A stretch of 64,000 nucleotides of DNA from Acidovorax facilis (GCF_023913775.1 NZ_JAMXAX010000011.1:1-64000); one strand, 5' to 3'; shown: positions 11,620 to 21,778, numbered from the stretch's first letter. Numbers and translations: made by a program. Notes: generated from the letters alone by a model not told the origin.

Positions 11620-12213
11620 TTAGATCACCGAGCGCAGCGGGATGGGCGCTTGGTCGGGGCCGGCGTCTTGCACCAGCGTGCGCAGCAGTGCCTCGGCATC
11701 GGTGGAGGCGTGCAGCAGGCCCATCTGCCATTCCCCCATGAAGCCGCTGGCCACGCTGGTCTGCAGGAAGCCCAGCAGGCCGTCGTAGTAGCCGGCCACA
11801 TTGAGCAGGCCCAGGGGCTTGTCGTGGTAGCCCAGCTGACGCCAGGTCCACACTTCAAACAGTTCTTCAAAGGTGCCGATACCGCCGGGCAGGGCCAAAA
11901 AGGCATCGCTGCGCTCGGCCATCATGGCCTTGCGTTCGTGCATGGTCTGCACGATGTGCAACTCGTCGCATTGGCGGTTGGCCAGCTCTTTGTCGACCAG
12001 GGCCTGGGGAATCACGCCCACCACGCGCCCGCCCCCAAGCCGCGTGGCCTCGGCCACCGTACCCATGAGGCCGCTGCGGCCGCCGCCATACACCAGCTGG
12101 CCGCCGTGCTGGCCAATCCATTGGCCCACGGCTTTGGCAGCGTCGGCAAAGGCCGCGTTCTCGCCAGGTCGCGAGCCGCAATACACACACACGGAAAAAG
12201 TCGGTTCAGCCAT
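11620..12213 (-). CDS. LOG family nucleotide 5'-monophosphate phosphoribohydrolase
   Basis: A 197-aa cytosolic enzyme of the LOG (lysine decarboxylase-like, TIGR00730) family that cleaves the base from nucleoside 5'-monophosphates, including cytokinin ribotides. The signature is complete: CVYCGSRPG near the N-terminus, YGGGRSGLMG (~45-54) and PGGIGTFEE with the catalytic Glu. The start at 12213 has AGAGGA just upstream. It overlaps dgkA by eight bases, so the two are probably co-transcribed. In bacteria the usual role is nucleotide salvage; cytokinin production is possible but not implied. Confidence 0.9.
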   Translation of the reverse strand: MAEPTFSVCVYCGSRPGENAAFADAAKAVGQWIGQHGGQLVYGGGRSGLMGTVAEATRLGGGRVVGVIPQALVDKELANRQCDELHIVQTMHERKAMMAERSDAFLALPGGIGTFEELFEVWTWRQLGYHDKPLGLLNVAGYYDGLLGFLQTSVASGFMGEWQMGLLHASTDAEALLRTLVQDAGPDQAPIPLRSVI

Positions 12214-12616
12214 GGAAAATCCTCTGAAAAACCGCTGCACCCCAGATGCCCGCGCACAGCAGCAAGGCCAGCAGCACGGCAGCGCTGCCCATGTCCTTGG
12301 CGCGTTTGGAAAGGTCGTGCCACTCGGGGCCGATGCGGTCGATGGCGGTTTCGATGCCGGTGTTGAGCAGCTCCACGATCATCACGATTACCACAGAGCC
12401 TGCCAGCAGCGCGGTTTCTACCCAGCTTTGCCCCAGCCAGAGAGACGCGGGCAGCAGCACCATGGCTGCAATGGCTTCCTGGCGGAATGCCTTTTCGTTC
12501 CAGCCTGCGCGAAGGCCTTCGATGGAGTAACCCGCAGCGTGCCAGATGCGGTTCAAGCCCGTGCGGGCCTTCTGGGGGTTGGCGGGCGCGGAGGACTCGG
12601 GTGGGGACAGGGGCAT
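12206..12616 (-). CDS. dgkA: Diacylglycerol kinase (prokaryotic DgkA type)
   Basis: A 136-aa (144 if the upstream ATG at 12640 is used) inner-membrane kinase recycling diacylglycerol to phosphatidic acid. After a hydrophilic N-terminus come three transmembrane helices; the catalytic motif ELLNTGIETAID lies between helices 2 and 3 and KRAKDMGSAAV follows, both strongly conserved. E. coli DgkA is 122 aa. Neither possible start has a strong ribosome site. The stop overlaps the first codons of the LOG gene downstream. Confidence 0.92.
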   Translation of the reverse strand: MPLSPPESSAPANPQKARTGLNRIWHAAGYSIEGLRAGWNEKAFRQEAIAAMVLLPASLWLGQSWVETALLAGSVVIVMIVELLNTGIETAIDRIGPEWHDLSKRAKDMGSAAVLLALLLCAGIWGAAVFQRIFHG

Positions 12617-12671
12617 AGGGATATTGTGTCGCAGCCGCATGACAGCGGGCGTTGCAGCCCGCGCGCGGGTG

Positions 12672-13220
12672 CTACTTTTTCGGAAGCTCGAAGTGCACCA
12701 GGCGCGTGCCTGCCAGGGCGTCGTGCCAGAACTGCCGCTCTGGATGAAAGCGGCTCAGGATGGCCCAGATGGCAACCCAGCCGAACAGCAGCACCAGCAC
12801 TTCAATGGCCGAGACCCCCAACAGATAGGCTGCCAAGGGCGGCAGGAACCACACCCAGCTCAGCAGGTAGCGCAGCAGCGCACGCGCCTGGGTGATGGGT
12901 TGCCCGGCGGTGTCCACCACACGGATGAGCCAGGTCTTTTGAGCCAGGGTCTGGCCTTTGGCCCAGAACCAGGTGAAGTAAATGCCAAACACCACAAACA
13001 GAAAGGCCTGCAGGGCGTGCCGGTTGTCCAGGGCGTGGCGGGTTTGGCTCAGGGTGCCGAACAGGTAGCCTGCAATGAAGACCACCCCGAACATGAGCAT
13101 GCCCTCATACAGCCAGCAGGCCATGCGGCGCCACAAATTGGGCGTGGGGCCGAGGGCGGCGGAAGAGGTCTTTGCAGAGAGGGATGCCTGCGGTGCTGGG
13201 GCGGGAGGGGTGGCGGTCAT
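12672..13220 (-). CDS. RDD family membrane protein
   Basis: A 182-aa protein with three or four hydrophobic helices. The RDD domain begins near WRRMACWLYEGML (the Arg and the place of the first Asp are visible), with KGQTLAQKTWLIRVV and the terminal HDALAGTRLV typical of the family. Function of RDD proteins is largely unknown; some are Na+/H+ antiporter-like. It sits downstream of the sigma/DUF3619/DUF3106 genes on the same strand, 45 bp after DUF3106, a gene order I recall in Burkholderiales. The ATG at 13220 is preferred over an in-frame TTG at 13238. Confidence 0.82.
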   Translation of the reverse strand: MTATPPAPAPQASLSAKTSSAALGPTPNLWRRMACWLYEGMLMFGVVFIAGYLFGTLSQTRHALDNRHALQAFLFVVFGIYFTWFWAKGQTLAQKTWLIRVVDTAGQPITQARALLRYLLSWVWFLPPLAAYLLGVSAIEVLVLLFGWVAIWAILSRFHPERQFWHDALAGTRLVHFELPKK

Positions 13221-13265
13221 TCCAGAAGGCGAAAGCAAGGCGGAGAGTGTCGGCCAGCGACGGGA

Positions 13266-14156
13266 CTACTGAGGATACAGGCCAGAGTTGTCGGGAGTGA
13301 CCATGGGCGCTGTTGTCGCAGGTGTTTCTGCAGAACCTGCGCCCAGAGGGGGGAGTGCTGCTGGTACTGCCACCGGAATCGAGACGGGGGCAGTCTCGAC
13401 CACGTTGGAGGCCGGATTTTGCGTGGGCACGCCGGTCGCCGGGGGCGCCGTGGGGGTGACCGGTGCCGCCACACGGGGGGCGCTGTGGTCGAGCACGGGC
13501 GGAATCTTCGGTGCGTTGGGGCGGCTGGGGTTGGCCTGCGTGGCCGCAGGAACCTGGGCCAGCTTCTTGGGCGACACGGGGCGCAAGGCCGTGGCGGCGC
13601 CCTTGGGCTTGGGGGCGGCACGCGCAGCCAGCGCACGTTTTTCCTCGTCGGATAGCGCCTGGTAGGCCTCCCACTGGGCGCGTTTGTCGTCGCGGGCAAG
13701 CCGGTTGGTGACTGCATAGTTCAGCCGGGCCTGGTTGCGCTGCTGTGCGCTCAGGCTGGCCCAGTCCGTCATGCGGTCATGAAACTTGGCCTGTTCTTCT
13801 TCAGGAAGCGCCGAGAAATTGGCGGCCAGCGCAAGCCAGCGGCGCTTTTGCGCTTCGCTGATGAGCGCCCAGCGCTCTGCCAGTGGGTACAGCGCCAGTT
13901 TCTGGGGCGTGGTCAGGGTTTCCCAGCCCGGGCCGGTCTCGACCTGTGGCACTGCCATGGCGCCAGGCCGGGTGGACGTGCGGGCATTGTTGGGACTGGC
14001 AACCGCAGCTTCAGCCCCCGCAGGCAGCAGGGTGCCGGGTGCCATGCGCATCTGTACCAGCACCTGGCCACCCACCGCTGCGAGCACGCCCAAGAGCGCC
14101 AAAGCCAGCACGAAGGCTGGCAGGGCAGGGGAAGCGTCGGGTGAACTTGGGTGCAT
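13266..14156 (-). CDS. DUF3106 domain protein with single membrane anchor
   Basis: A 296-aa protein. Residues ~11-35 form a single hydrophobic anchor. The DUF3106 region (~75-170) is a helical repeat rich in W and Q, including WALISEAQKRRWLALA, EEQAKFHDRMTDWASLS and KRAQWEAYQALSDEEKRAL. The C-terminal 110 residues are Pro/Ala-rich and probably disordered. No biochemical role is established. It follows the ECF sigma factor and DUF3619 genes on the same strand, 24 bp downstream of DUF3619, suggesting one operon for an envelope response. Confidence 0.8.
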   Translation of the reverse strand: MHPSSPDASPALPAFVLALALLGVLAAVGGQVLVQMRMAPGTLLPAGAEAAVASPNNARTSTRPGAMAVPQVETGPGWETLTTPQKLALYPLAERWALISEAQKRRWLALAANFSALPEEEQAKFHDRMTDWASLSAQQRNQARLNYAVTNRLARDDKRAQWEAYQALSDEEKRALAARAAPKPKGAATALRPVSPKKLAQVPAATQANPSRPNAPKIPPVLDHSAPRVAAPVTPTAPPATGVPTQNPASNVVETAPVSIPVAVPAALPPLGAGSAETPATTAPMVTPDNSGLYPQ

Positions 14157-14180
14157 GCAGTACGCGGTCGGGGGCGGGGC

Positions 14181-14633
14181 TCAGTTCGACGGGGCAGAGG
14201 TTTTGAGGAATTGTACGAAGCCAGGGTCAGCGTAGGCTGCTGGCGGCAAATCGTCGGTCAAAAGGGCTGCATCGACTTCGGCCAGGTCATTGGCGCTGCT
14301 TTCGTCCTGGGCAATGTTGATGACCACCAGCCCCACTACCAGTGCCATCAGCGGAACGGCAGACACCAGTGCATTCCACCAGCCGCCACCCTCGTTGCCG
14401 CCACGGCCCAGCGTGGCACTGCCACCCGCATGCACCACAACGGGTGCCGCCAGACGCACCGGCACGGTGTCTTTCTTGCGCTTGTCAAGGGCTTGCATGC
14501 GCGAGGCGCGCAGCCGTTCGGAAATGTCGTAAGGCAATTCGTCGGCGCCGCTGGACAAGCGCGCCGTGACGCGCAGTGCAAAGCGCTCTGCCGCAGCTTC
14601 TGCCTGTGTCGATGGGGTCTGTACAGTGTTCAT
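14181..14633 (-). CDS. DUF3619 family single-pass membrane protein, possible anti-sigma partner
   Basis: A 150-aa protein with a cytoplasmic N-terminal part (~1-85, with RFALRVTARLSSGADELPYD and SERLRASRMQAL), one transmembrane helix (~86-108, WWNALVSAVPLMALVVGLVV) and a short acidic periplasmic tail. The start codon overlaps the stop of the ECF sigma gene by four bases. That topology and coupling are those of anti-sigma factors such as RseA, but DUF3619 lacks a recognised anti-sigma domain, so the role is an inference. Family membership is from memory of the conserved N-terminus. Confidence 0.78.
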   Translation of the reverse strand: MNTVQTPSTQAEAAAERFALRVTARLSSGADELPYDISERLRASRMQALDKRKKDTVPVRLAAPVVVHAGGSATLGRGGNEGGGWWNALVSAVPLMALVVGLVVINIAQDESSANDLAEVDAALLTDDLPPAAYADPGFVQFLKTSAPSN

Positions 14634-15199
14634 GGCTCGATTCCTTTGGCCTTCAGTGCCTTGCTGAGGGTTTGTATGGCACGAAAACAGTGCGTTTTGA
14701 CGCTGCCTTCGGAGCAGCCCATGGCGGCTGCCGTTTCTGCTACATCCATTTCTTCCCAGTAACGCATCAGGAACGCTTCCCGTTGACGTGGGGGCAGCTC
14801 GGCAATCTCGGCATCGATCCCGTGAAAGATCTGCGCCCGCCGGGTCAGATCCTCGGCGCTCTCCGCTCGTTCCCCATTTTCCGGTCCTGAATACGCTTCA
14901 AGCAGATCAAAATCCATGCCATCTTCGCCGGGACCTTCAAAGTCGCTCATGCTCGAAAACAGTGCATTGCGGGTTTTCTGGCGGCGAAACCAGTCCAGCG
15001 TGCAGTTGGAAAGTATGCGCTGGTAGAGCATGGGCAGCTCAGCCGCCGGCTTGTCACCATAGTGCTCTGCCAGCTTGAGCATGCTGTCCTGCACGATGTC
15101 GAGCGCCGCTTCCTCATTGCGAACGTGGTAGACCGAGCGCTTGAATGCGCGCTTTTCTACACTTTTGAGGAAGTCGGAGAGTTCTCGTTCGGTTGCCAA
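14630..15199 (-). CDS. ECF RNA polymerase sigma factor (sigma-70 family)
   Basis: A 189-aa factor. Region 2 spans ~10-80, with EEAALDIVQDSMLKLAEHY (core binding) and DWFRRQKTR (DNA opening). Region 4 spans ~125-180, with LPPRQREAFLMRYWEEMDVAE and the helix-turn-helix MGCSEGSVKTH. It directs transcription of a stress or envelope regulon, unknown here. An in-frame TGA three codons upstream leaves only the TTG at 15199 as start. It heads an operon with DUF3619 (four-base overlap), DUF3106 and probably RDD. It resembles the RpoE-like factor found upstream of ilvI across Burkholderiales. Confidence 0.88.
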   Translation of the reverse strand: MATERELSDFLKSVEKRAFKRSVYHVRNEEAALDIVQDSMLKLAEHYGDKPAAELPMLYQRILSNCTLDWFRRQKTRNALFSSMSDFEGPGEDGMDFDLLEAYSGPENGERAESAEDLTRRAQIFHGIDAEIAELPPRQREAFLMRYWEEMDVAETAAAMGCSEGSVKTHCFRAIQTLSKALKAKGIEP

Positions 15200-15492
15200 G
15201 ACGGGTCAGCCCGGGAGGGGATCGGTGCCGGTGAGTTCACAAAAATGTGGCTATCCGGCACGTGGAGCCTTTGATTATCGCATCCGCCAGGGTTTTTTTC
15301 GGGGGATGGCAGTTTTACATGTGTTGCAGTGCGATAATCGCTACTGCAATTCAAAGGCAAACGGGTCACGGTCCGGCGCGGCAATCATCCCGCCCATGTC
15401 CTTGGCCTCAAGTTCCAAGCTGGCTTCACAAGAGCGCATGTTAGGAGCACCCAAGGTTTTTCGTCAGAGAAATTCACAAAGGTTGATCGATC
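15200..15492. other. Divergent intergenic region between the sigma operon and ilvI
   Basis: Holds no gene that I can support. It contains a 10-bp perfect inverted repeat, GATTATCGCA (15273-15282) and TGCGATAATC (15330-15339), and T-rich tracts at 15293-15300. The right arm includes GATAAT, a possible -10 for ilvI, but no convincing -35 is found 16-18 bp upstream. I found no leader peptide rich in Ile/Val/Leu codons comparable with the one before leuA. Confidence 0.4.
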
Positions 15493-17286
15493 ATGGAAAT
15501 CTCCAAGGCTGAAATCTCTTCAGCGGCCGCTGCTTCGCAGGGCAACACCTCCCCCGCTTCCGGTGCTCAGGACCTCATGGGTTCCGAGATCCTCATCAAG
15601 TCGCTTCAGGCTGAGAACGTCCAGTACATCTGGGGCTATCCCGGCGGTGCAGTTCTCTACATCTACGACGCGCTCTACAAACAAGACACCATCCAGCACG
15701 TGCTGGTGCGCCATGAGCAGGCTGCCGTGCATGCTGCTGACGGCTACGCACGTGCCACGGGTGAAGTGGGCGTTGCGCTGGTCACATCCGGTCCAGGTCT
15801 CACCAACGCAGTGACCGGTATCGCTACGGCGTACATGGACAGCATCCCGATGGTGATCATTTCCGGACAGGTGCCCACCCCCGCCATCGGGCTGGATGCC
15901 TTCCAGGAGTGCGACACGGTCGGTATTACCCGCCCCATCGTCAAACACAATTTCCTCGTCAAGGACCCGCGCGATCTGGCCATGACGATGAAGAAGGCCT
16001 TCCACATTGCCCGCACCGGCCGTCCTGGCCCCGTGGTTGTGGATGTGCCCAAGGACGTTTCCTTCAAGAAGGTACCGTACAGCGGCTATCCGCAAAGCGT
16101 GGAAATGCGCTCGTACAACCCTGTGCGCAAGGGCCATGGTGGTCAGATTCGCAAGGCGCTGCAACTCCTGCTGGCGGCCAAGCGCCCCTACATCTACACC
16201 GGCGGTGGCGTGCTGCTGGGCAATGCCACCAATGAGTTGCGCACGCTGGTGGACATGCTGGGCTACCCAGTCACCAACACGCTGATGGGCCTGGGTGCAT
16301 ACCCCGCGTCGGACCGCAAGTTCCTGGGCATGCTGGGCATGCACGGCACCATCGAGGCCAACAACGCCATGCAGAACTGCGACGTGCTGCTGGCTGTGGG
16401 CGCGCGTTTTGATGACCGCGTGATCGGCAATCCCAAGCACTTTGCGCAGAACGACCGCAAGATCATCCACGTCGATATTGACCCGTCGAGCATTTCCAAG
16501 CGCGTGAAGGTCGATATCCCGATCGTCGGCGACGTCAAGGACGTGCTCACCGAGCTGATCTCCATGATCCGCGAGAGCAGCACGCGCCCTGACTCGGGTG
16601 CTCTGGCCGCCTGGTGGGACACCATTGAAGGCTGGCGCAAGCGCGACTGCCTCAAGTACAGCATGGGCAGCCCAGACGTCATCAAGCCCCAGTACGTGGT
16701 CGAGACGCTGTGGAACATGACCAAGGACGCGGACACCTACATCACGTCCGACGTGGGCCAGCACCAGATGTGGGCCGCGCAGTACTACCGCTTTGACGAG
16801 CCACGCCGCTGGATCAACTCTGGCGGCCTGGGCACCATGGGCGTGGGCATCCCGTACGCCATGGGCATCAAGCTGGCAAAGCCGCAGTCCGAGGTGTTCT
16901 GTATCACTGGCGAAGGCTCGGTGCAGATGAACATCCAGGAGCTGTCCACCTGCCTGCAGTACAACACGCCGATCAAGATCTGCTCGCTGAACAACCGCTA
17001 CCTGGGCATGGTGCGGCAGTGGCAGGAGATCGAATACTCCGGCCGCTACAGCCACAGCTACATGGACGCGCTGCCCAACTTCGTGAAGCTGGCAGAGGCG
17101 TACGGCCATGTGGGCATGTTGATCGAGAGTCCCAAGGACGTAGAGCCCGCTCTGCGCGAAGCCCGCAAGCTCAAGGACCGCACCGTGTTCATGGACTTCC
17201 GCACCGACCCCACCGAGAACGTGTTCCCGATGGTCCAGGCCGGCAAGGGCATTACCGAGATGCTGCTGGGGTCGGAGGACCTTTAA
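15493..17286 (+). CDS. ilvI: Acetolactate synthase large (catalytic) subunit
   Basis: A 597-aa thiamine-diphosphate enzyme making 2-acetolactate or 2-aceto-2-hydroxybutyrate, the first common step to valine, leucine and isoleucine. ThDP-binding Glu lies in VRHEQAAVHAADGYAR (~76-90); the FAD-binding middle domain and the C-terminal ThDP motif (ITGEGSVQMN to SLNNRYLGM, ~472-503) are complete. The N-terminus is ~25 residues longer than in E. coli IlvI. ATG 15493 follows AAAGG. ilvH and ilvC lie downstream on the same strand; the 143-bp gap to ilvH holds a repeat. Gene symbol could equally be ilvB. Confidence 0.95.
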   Translation: MEISKAEISSAAAASQGNTSPASGAQDLMGSEILIKSLQAENVQYIWGYPGGAVLYIYDALYKQDTIQHVLVRHEQAAVHAADGYARATGEVGVALVTSGPGLTNAVTGIATAYMDSIPMVIISGQVPTPAIGLDAFQECDTVGITRPIVKHNFLVKDPRDLAMTMKKAFHIARTGRPGPVVVDVPKDVSFKKVPYSGYPQSVEMRSYNPVRKGHGGQIRKALQLLLAAKRPYIYTGGGVLLGNATNELRTLVDMLGYPVTNTLMGLGAYPASDRKFLGMLGMHGTIEANNAMQNCDVLLAVGARFDDRVIGNPKHFAQNDRKIIHVDIDPSSISKRVKVDIPIVGDVKDVLTELISMIRESSTRPDSGALAAWWDTIEGWRKRDCLKYSMGSPDVIKPQYVVETLWNMTKDADTYITSDVGQHQMWAAQYYRFDEPRRWINSGGLGTMGVGIPYAMGIKLAKPQSEVFCITGEGSVQMNIQELSTCLQYNTPIKICSLNNRYLGMVRQWQEIEYSGRYSHSYMDALPNFVKLAEAYGHVGMLIESPKDVEPALREARKLKDRTVFMDFRTDPTENVFPMVQAGKGITEMLLGSEDL

Positions 17287-17287
17287 G

Positions 17288-17347
17288 CCAAATCGGCCTC
17301 CAGCGCTTGTTCATCAAGCGCTACCAGCTATCGAATAGATAGCATTC
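17288..17347 (+). repeat. Interspersed repeat, copy 5
   Basis: Between ilvI and ilvH: blocks CAAATCGGCCTCCAGCGCTT, TCATCAAGCGCTACCAGCTA and ATAGATAGCATT. It is one of the copies closest to consensus, and its halves AGCGCTTG and CAAGCGCT are perfectly complementary, so the ilvIH mRNA would carry a hairpin between the two cistrons. Confidence 0.8.
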
Positions 17348-17429
17348 ACTTTTTTGACGAATCTATTGCCTGCCAAGCCCATGCATTACCGTGCACGGGG
17401 GAGGGCAGCGAAAAGAGGAATCTGCACCT

Positions 17430-18999
<1,570 letters not shown>

Positions 19000-19021
19000 T
19001 TCTCCATCGCTGGAGCATCAC

Positions 19022-19045
19022 AAGGCCACTTCGGTGGCCTTTTTC
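19022..19045 (+). terminator. Rho-independent terminator after ilvC
   Basis: Perfect 8-bp stem AAGGCCAC / GTGGCCTT with a TTCG tetraloop (19030-19033), followed at once by TTT. It lies 22 bp after the ilvC stop and should end the ilvIHC transcript. Confidence 0.9.
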
Positions 19046-19136
19046 GTTGGCGGTCGGTCCTGTGGGCAGGCGCTACACTGCGGCCTTCGCCTTGATGGCG
19101 CGCGGCGACCTGCCTGTGCAGCGGGGAATTGCCGGA

Positions 19137-19191
19137 TACTATAAATTTAATAGCTGCTCACGCAATATGGGTAAGCGCTGGAGGTCAATTT
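19137..19191 (-). repeat. Interspersed repeat, copy 6
   Basis: Reverse-oriented copy directly before pssA: AATTTAATAGCTGCTCACGC, GGTAAGCGCTGGAGG, TCAATTT. It ends two bases before the pssA start codon, so it supplies the immediate 5' leader of that gene, including the GGAGG-like ribosome site. Confidence 0.7.
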
Positions 19192-19192
19192 A

Positions 19193-20026
19193 ATGCATGA
19201 CGGCAATGAATCCACCGACAACCCCGGTGTGATGGTGCGCAAACGGCGCAAGGGCATCTACATCCTGCCCAACCTGTTCACGCTGGCGGCATTGTTTGGG
19301 GGCTTCTATTCGATCGTGATGGCCATGAACGGCCGTTTCGATATGGCGGCCGTGGGCGTTTTTTGTGCGATGGTGCTCGATAGCCTCGATGGCCGGGTAG
19401 CGCGCATGACCAATACCCAGAGTGCGTTTGGCGAGCAAATGGATTCGCTTTCCGACATGGTGTCCTTTGGGGCGGCGCCTGCCCTGATCGCCTATGAGTG
19501 GTCCCTCCAGGGGCTGGGCCGCTGGGGCTGGATTGCCGCATTTGTGTACTGTGCCTGTGCCGCGCTTCGCCTGGCGCGCTTCAATGTGAATACCGGCGTG
19601 GTGGACAAGCGCTATTTTCAGGGGCTGCCTTCGCCAGCCGCTGCAGCTTTGGTGGCGGGGTTCATCTGGCTGATGACCGAGCTGGGCGTGCATCCTGGTG
19701 AAGACCACTGGCTGACCTGGAGTCAGACGACCTGGATCATGTTCGCATTCACGCTGTACGCGGGGCTCACCATGGTGACCAATGTGCCGTTCTACAGCTT
19801 CAAGGATGTGCAGATGAAAAAGAGCGTGCCTTTTGCAGCCATTGTGCTGATCGCGCTGGGCATTGCCATCATCAACATCCACCCGCCCATCGTGCTGTTT
19901 GGCGTGTTCGTGTTCTACGGCCTGAGCGGTTACGGCGTGTACGCCTGGCGCAAGGCCAAAGGGCAGCACAGCAGCGTGATCAGCACCTCGACGGACGAAC
20001 CGGACGAACGTGGACTGCACAAGTGA
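19193..20026 (+). CDS. pssA: CDP-diacylglycerol-serine O-phosphatidyltransferase
   Basis: A 277-aa inner-membrane enzyme making phosphatidylserine from CDP-diacylglycerol and serine, the route to phosphatidylethanolamine. The CDP-alcohol phosphatidyltransferase motif D-G-x2-A-R-x8-G-x3-D-x3-D is complete in the segment starting DSLDGRVARM and ending DSLSDMV (~63-89). About seven hydrophobic helices follow. It belongs to the membrane-type (B. subtilis-like) PssA class, not the peripheral E. coli type. Its place between ilvC and leuA is common in Burkholderiales. The GGAGG before the start is provided by a repeat copy. Confidence 0.93.
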   Translation: MHDGNESTDNPGVMVRKRRKGIYILPNLFTLAALFGGFYSIVMAMNGRFDMAAVGVFCAMVLDSLDGRVARMTNTQSAFGEQMDSLSDMVSFGAAPALIAYEWSLQGLGRWGWIAAFVYCACAALRLARFNVNTGVVDKRYFQGLPSPAAAALVAGFIWLMTELGVHPGEDHWLTWSQTTWIMFAFTLYAGLTMVTNVPFYSFKDVQMKKSVPFAAIVLIALGIAIINIHPPIVLFGVFVFYGLSGYGVYAWRKAKGQHSSVISTSTDEPDERGLHK

Positions 20027-20065
20027 TTGGAATGATGCCTGGCCAGTTGTGCTACATTGCACCGC

Positions 20066-20119
20066 ATGAATACGTTTGCACTGGCCCTACTGCTACCTCC
20101 CCACGGGCGGAGACAGTAG
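20066..20119 (+). CDS. leu operon leader peptide (17 aa)
   Basis: An open frame MNTFALALLLPPHGRRQ then TAG. Four of its codons 6-10 are leucine (CTG GCC CTA CTG CTA), two being the rare CTA in this GC-rich genome. It precedes a terminator hairpin (20143-20173) and the leuA gene. The Leu codons overlap the left arm of a 7-bp stem CCTACTG (20086-20092) / CAGTAGG (20114-20120), so ribosome position would decide RNA folding, as in classical leu attenuators. No strong Shine-Dalgarno is visible. Identification is from the leader architecture. Confidence 0.8.
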   Translation: MNTFALALLLPPHGRRQ

Positions 20120-20180
20120 GCGCACGCGCACACGTTTTCCACAAAGGCCCGTATGCACCCGCAACGGGCCTTTTGTTTTG
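20081..20180 (+). promoter_or_regulatory. Leucine transcription attenuator upstream of leuA
   Basis: Three alternative pairings can be read: a leader stem 20086-20092/20114-20120 over the Leu codons; a terminator stem 20143-20152/20164-20173; and a candidate antiterminator in which ACGGGC (20103-20108) pairs with GCCCGT (20147-20152), the 5' arm of the terminator. A ribosome stalled at Leu codons would block the first stem and free ACGGGC, permitting read-through when leucyl-tRNA is scarce. The antiterminator core is only six base pairs, so its details are tentative. Confidence 0.7.
20143..20178 (+). terminator. Attenuator terminator of leuA
   Basis: Perfect 10-bp stem AAAGGCCCGT (20143-20152) / ACGGGCCTTT (20164-20173), 11-nt loop, followed by TGTTTT. 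It lies between the leader peptide and leuA and has no other gene to terminate. Confidence 0.85.
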
Positions 20181-20239
20181 GGCGCCAGATTTTTAGTGTT
20201 GCGGGCCAATCCCACCCCACCAGTACCAGGAGAAACAAC

Positions 20240-21778
20240 ATGGCTGACAAACTCATCATTTTCGACACCACCTTGCGCGATGGCGAACAGTCCCCCGGCG
20301 CCTCGATGACCAAGGATGAGAAGCTGCGAATTGCCCGCCAGCTGGAGCGCCTGAAGGTGGACGTGATCGAAGCCGGTTTTGCGGCCAGCTCTAACGGAGA
20401 TTTCGAGGCGGTGCAGGCGATTGCCAATGCCATCAGGGAGTCCACCATCTGCTCGCTGTCGCGCGCCAATGACCGCGACATTTCCCGCGCAGCCGAAGCG
20501 CTTGCAGGGGCGAACAGCGCGCGCATCCATACGTTCATTGCCACCAGCCCGCTGCACATGGAAAAGAAGCTGCGCATGACGCCAGAGCAGGTGCTTGAGC
20601 AGGCCAAGCAGTCGGTGCGTTTTGCGCGCAATCTGGTTGGAGATATTGAGTTCAGCCCCGAAGATGGCTACCGCAGCGACCCAGACTTCCTGTGCCGTGT
20701 GCTCGAATCTGTGATCACCGAGGGTGCCACGACCATCAATGTGCCCGATACCGTGGGCTATGCCATCCCCGAGCTGTACGGCAACTTCATCAAGACCCTG
20801 CGCGAGCGCATTCCCAACAGCGACAAGGCCATCTGGTCCGTGCACTGCCACAACGACCTCGGCATGGCCGTGGCCAATTCGCTGGCCGGTGTGAAGATTG
20901 GCGGTGCGCGCCAGGTGGAATGCACGATCAATGGTCTGGGTGAGCGCGCTGGCAACTGTTCGCTCGAAGAGGTGGTGATGGCGGTTAAGACCCGTCGCGA
21001 CTATTTCAACCTCGATCTCAACATTGATACCCAGCACATCGTTGCGGCCAGCCGGATGGTTAGCCAGACCACGGGGTTCGTGGTGCAGCCGAACAAGGCC
21101 GTGGTGGGGGCCAATGCTTTTGCGCACGCCAGTGGCATCCATCAGGATGGCGTGCTCAAGGCGCGAGATACCTACGAAATCATGCGTGCCGAGGATGTGG
21201 GCTGGAGCGCCAACAAGATCGTGTTGGGCAAGCTCAGCGGCCGCAACGCCTTCAAGCAGCGCCTGCAGGAACTGGGTGTGAGCCTGGACAGTGAAACCGA
21301 AGTCAACACCGCTTTCACGCGCTTCAAGGAGCTGGCCGATCGCAAGAGCGAGATTTTTGACGAGGACATCCTGGCGCTGGTGAGTGATGAGAGCGTGACC
21401 AGCGAAAGGGAGCAATATGGCTTTGTCTCTCTGTTCCAGCAGAGTGAAACGGGTGAGCACCCCCGAGCACGCATCGTCTTTACGGTAGACGGCCAGGAGG
21501 TGCGGGGCGAGTCCGAAGGAAACGGCCCTGTGGATGCCTCACTCAAGGCCATCGAATCGCATGTGAAGAGTGGTGCGGAGATGGTGCTGTACTCGGTGAA
21601 CGCCATCAGCGGCTCGACAGAGAGCCAAGGCGAGGTCACCGTGCGCCTGCAGAACAGTGGCCGCGTGGTCAACGGCGTGGGCGCAGACCCCGATATCGTG
21701 GTCGCTTCGGCCAAGGCCTATCTGAGTGCGCTGAACAAGTTACAAAGTAAAGCTGACCGGGTGGCTGCACAGGGTTGA
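20240..21778 (+). CDS. leuA: 2-Isopropylmalate synthase
   Basis: A 512-aa enzyme condensing acetyl-CoA with 2-oxoisovalerate, the first committed step to leucine. The HMGL-like TIM barrel opens with [14 protein letters not shown] (metal Asp and catalytic Arg), and the metal-binding HxH is in VHCHNDLG (~203-210). The C-terminal ~130 residues form the LeuA allosteric domain that senses leucine. ATG 20240 follows CCAGGAG. Expression is likely controlled by the attenuator just upstream, and a strong terminator follows. Confidence 0.97.
   Translation: MADKLIIFDTTLRDGEQSPGASMTKDEKLRIARQLERLKVDVIEAGFAASSNGDFEAVQAIANAIRESTICSLSRANDRDISRAAEALAGANSARIHTFIATSPLHMEKKLRMTPEQVLEQAKQSVRFARNLVGDIEFSPEDGYRSDPDFLCRVLESVITEGATTINVPDTVGYAIPELYGNFIKTLRERIPNSDKAIWSVHCHNDLGMAVANSLAGVKIGGARQVECTINGLGERAGNCSLEEVVMAVKTRRDYFNLDLNIDTQHIVAASRMVSQTTGFVVQPNKAVVGANAFAHASGIHQDGVLKARDTYEIMRAEDVGWSANKIVLGKLSGRNAFKQRLQELGVSLDSETEVNTAFTRFKELADRKSEIFDEDILALVSDESVTSEREQYGFVSLFQQSETGEHPRARIVFTVDGQEVRGESEGNGPVDASLKAIESHVKSGAEMVLYSVNAISGSTESQGEVTVRLQNSGRVVNGVGADPDIVVASAKAYLSALNKLQSKADRVAAQG

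Noticed and set aside
15200-15492. Ile/Val/Leu leader peptide and attenuator for ilvI
   Set aside because: No short frame rich in branched-chain codons followed by a terminator is present; the only frame through the region is long and runs into the gene in another frame.
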